DNA of 15,136 bases, from contig JAAVYC010000124.1 in NCBI GenBank assembly GCA_022790905.1, forward strand, positions 1 through 15,136, written 5' to 3'. Shown in pieces: positions 14,940 through 15,136 of this stretch. Source of the DNA: Lachnospiraceae bacterium. Its GTDB lineage: Bacteria > Bacillota > Clostridia > Lachnospirales > Lachnospiraceae. The position numbers were made by a program, and so were the translations under genes. The first letter of the stretch is position 1, and the number at the start of each line of letters is the position of its first letter. The notes below the pieces were generated by a model. The model ran no database searches and was not told the DNA's origin. It worked only from the letters and a program-made list of their open reading frames with translations.

Positions 14940-15136
14940 TTTGTTCTGGTGAATTACCAAAATATTCTGCCTGTTTTATGTAATGATACTAATCCAATGA
15001 CCTATTTTGGCAAATCTATTATAAACCTGTTACAGAAGGAGCATTGAACCTAGTTCTTTTTATTATTTTAAAACATCAATTATACAGTTTACAAAAAAAG
15101 CTTTTTTATTTTACATCCCTGTTGTATAATAATAGC
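14940..15136. other. Intergenic DNA at the right edge
   Basis: No gene is seen. It is AT-rich, with a TATAAT at 15125-15130 on the plus strand, but no convincing -35 at 16-18 bp, and the palindrome AAAAAAGCTTTTTT at 15094-15107, which has no loop and is not a terminator. It may be the upstream part of a gene outside the window. Confidence 0.4.

Noticed and set aside
15046..15056. GAACCTAGTTC as a second LexA box
   Set aside because: The half-sites are separated by three bases instead of four, so it does not fit the LexA spacing.
15094..15107. AAAAAAGCTTTTTT as a terminator
   Set aside because: It is a loopless A/T palindrome with only two G/C bases and cannot form a stable hairpin.
1..15136. 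CRISPR array, insertion sequence, phage or anti-phage defence system
   Set aside because: No regularly spaced repeats, transposase, integrase or defence-type proteins were seen; nearly all DNA is explained by conserved housekeeping, repair, flagellar and transport genes.

Overview
The window looks like chromosome from a motile, monoderm, rod-shaped Clostridia, most likely a Lachnospiraceae-type organism. The reasons are AT-rich intergenic DNA, strong AGGAGG-type ribosome sites, a Gram-positive SOS box, an mreB/mbl-flhO-flhP-like gene order, and a comF-yvyF pair next to flagellar genes. Every recognisable protein gene is on the minus strand, so transcription runs from the right end to the left.

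Layout in transcription order. (1) 14735-9891: uvrB and uvrA form a DNA-repair operon behind an extended -10 promoter with a perfect GAAC-N4-GTTC LexA box. (2) 9349-9890: a 540 bp gap with an inverted repeat after uvrA, a three-hairpin element that is probably a small RNA on the PLUS strand, and the mreB promoter. (3) 9348-8351: mreB, broken as given by a one-base frame change in a run of seven A. (4) 8232-6198: three flagellar rod genes (flgF/flhO-like, flgG/flhP, and a flgJ rod-binding protein without a muramidase domain), closed by a rho-independent terminator. (5) 6149-6108: a nearly perfect 42 bp palindrome with a UUCG loop in the recD2 leader. (6) 6076-3878: recD2 helicase. (7) 3873-1067: a three-gene ABC importer (lipoprotein, permease, ATPase) with its own strong promoter and an operator-like palindrome at the transcription start. 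(8) comF, running straight on from the ATPase gene and lacking a normal start codon in the conserved frame, then the 5' part of yvyF, cut off by the window edge.

Functionally, the window joins nucleotide-excision repair (UvrB/UvrA, SOS controlled), cell-shape control (MreB), assembly of the flagellar rod, a RecD2 helicase, uptake of an unidentified small ligand, and the start of a ComF/YvyF late flagellar cluster. The ABC operon carries its own promoter and sits between recD2 and comF, so it looks like an insertion into an older repair/flagellar neighbourhood. No mobile element, CRISPR array, tRNA or rRNA was seen. The least explained parts are the plus-strand RNA candidate, the mreB frame break, the comF start and the palindromes.
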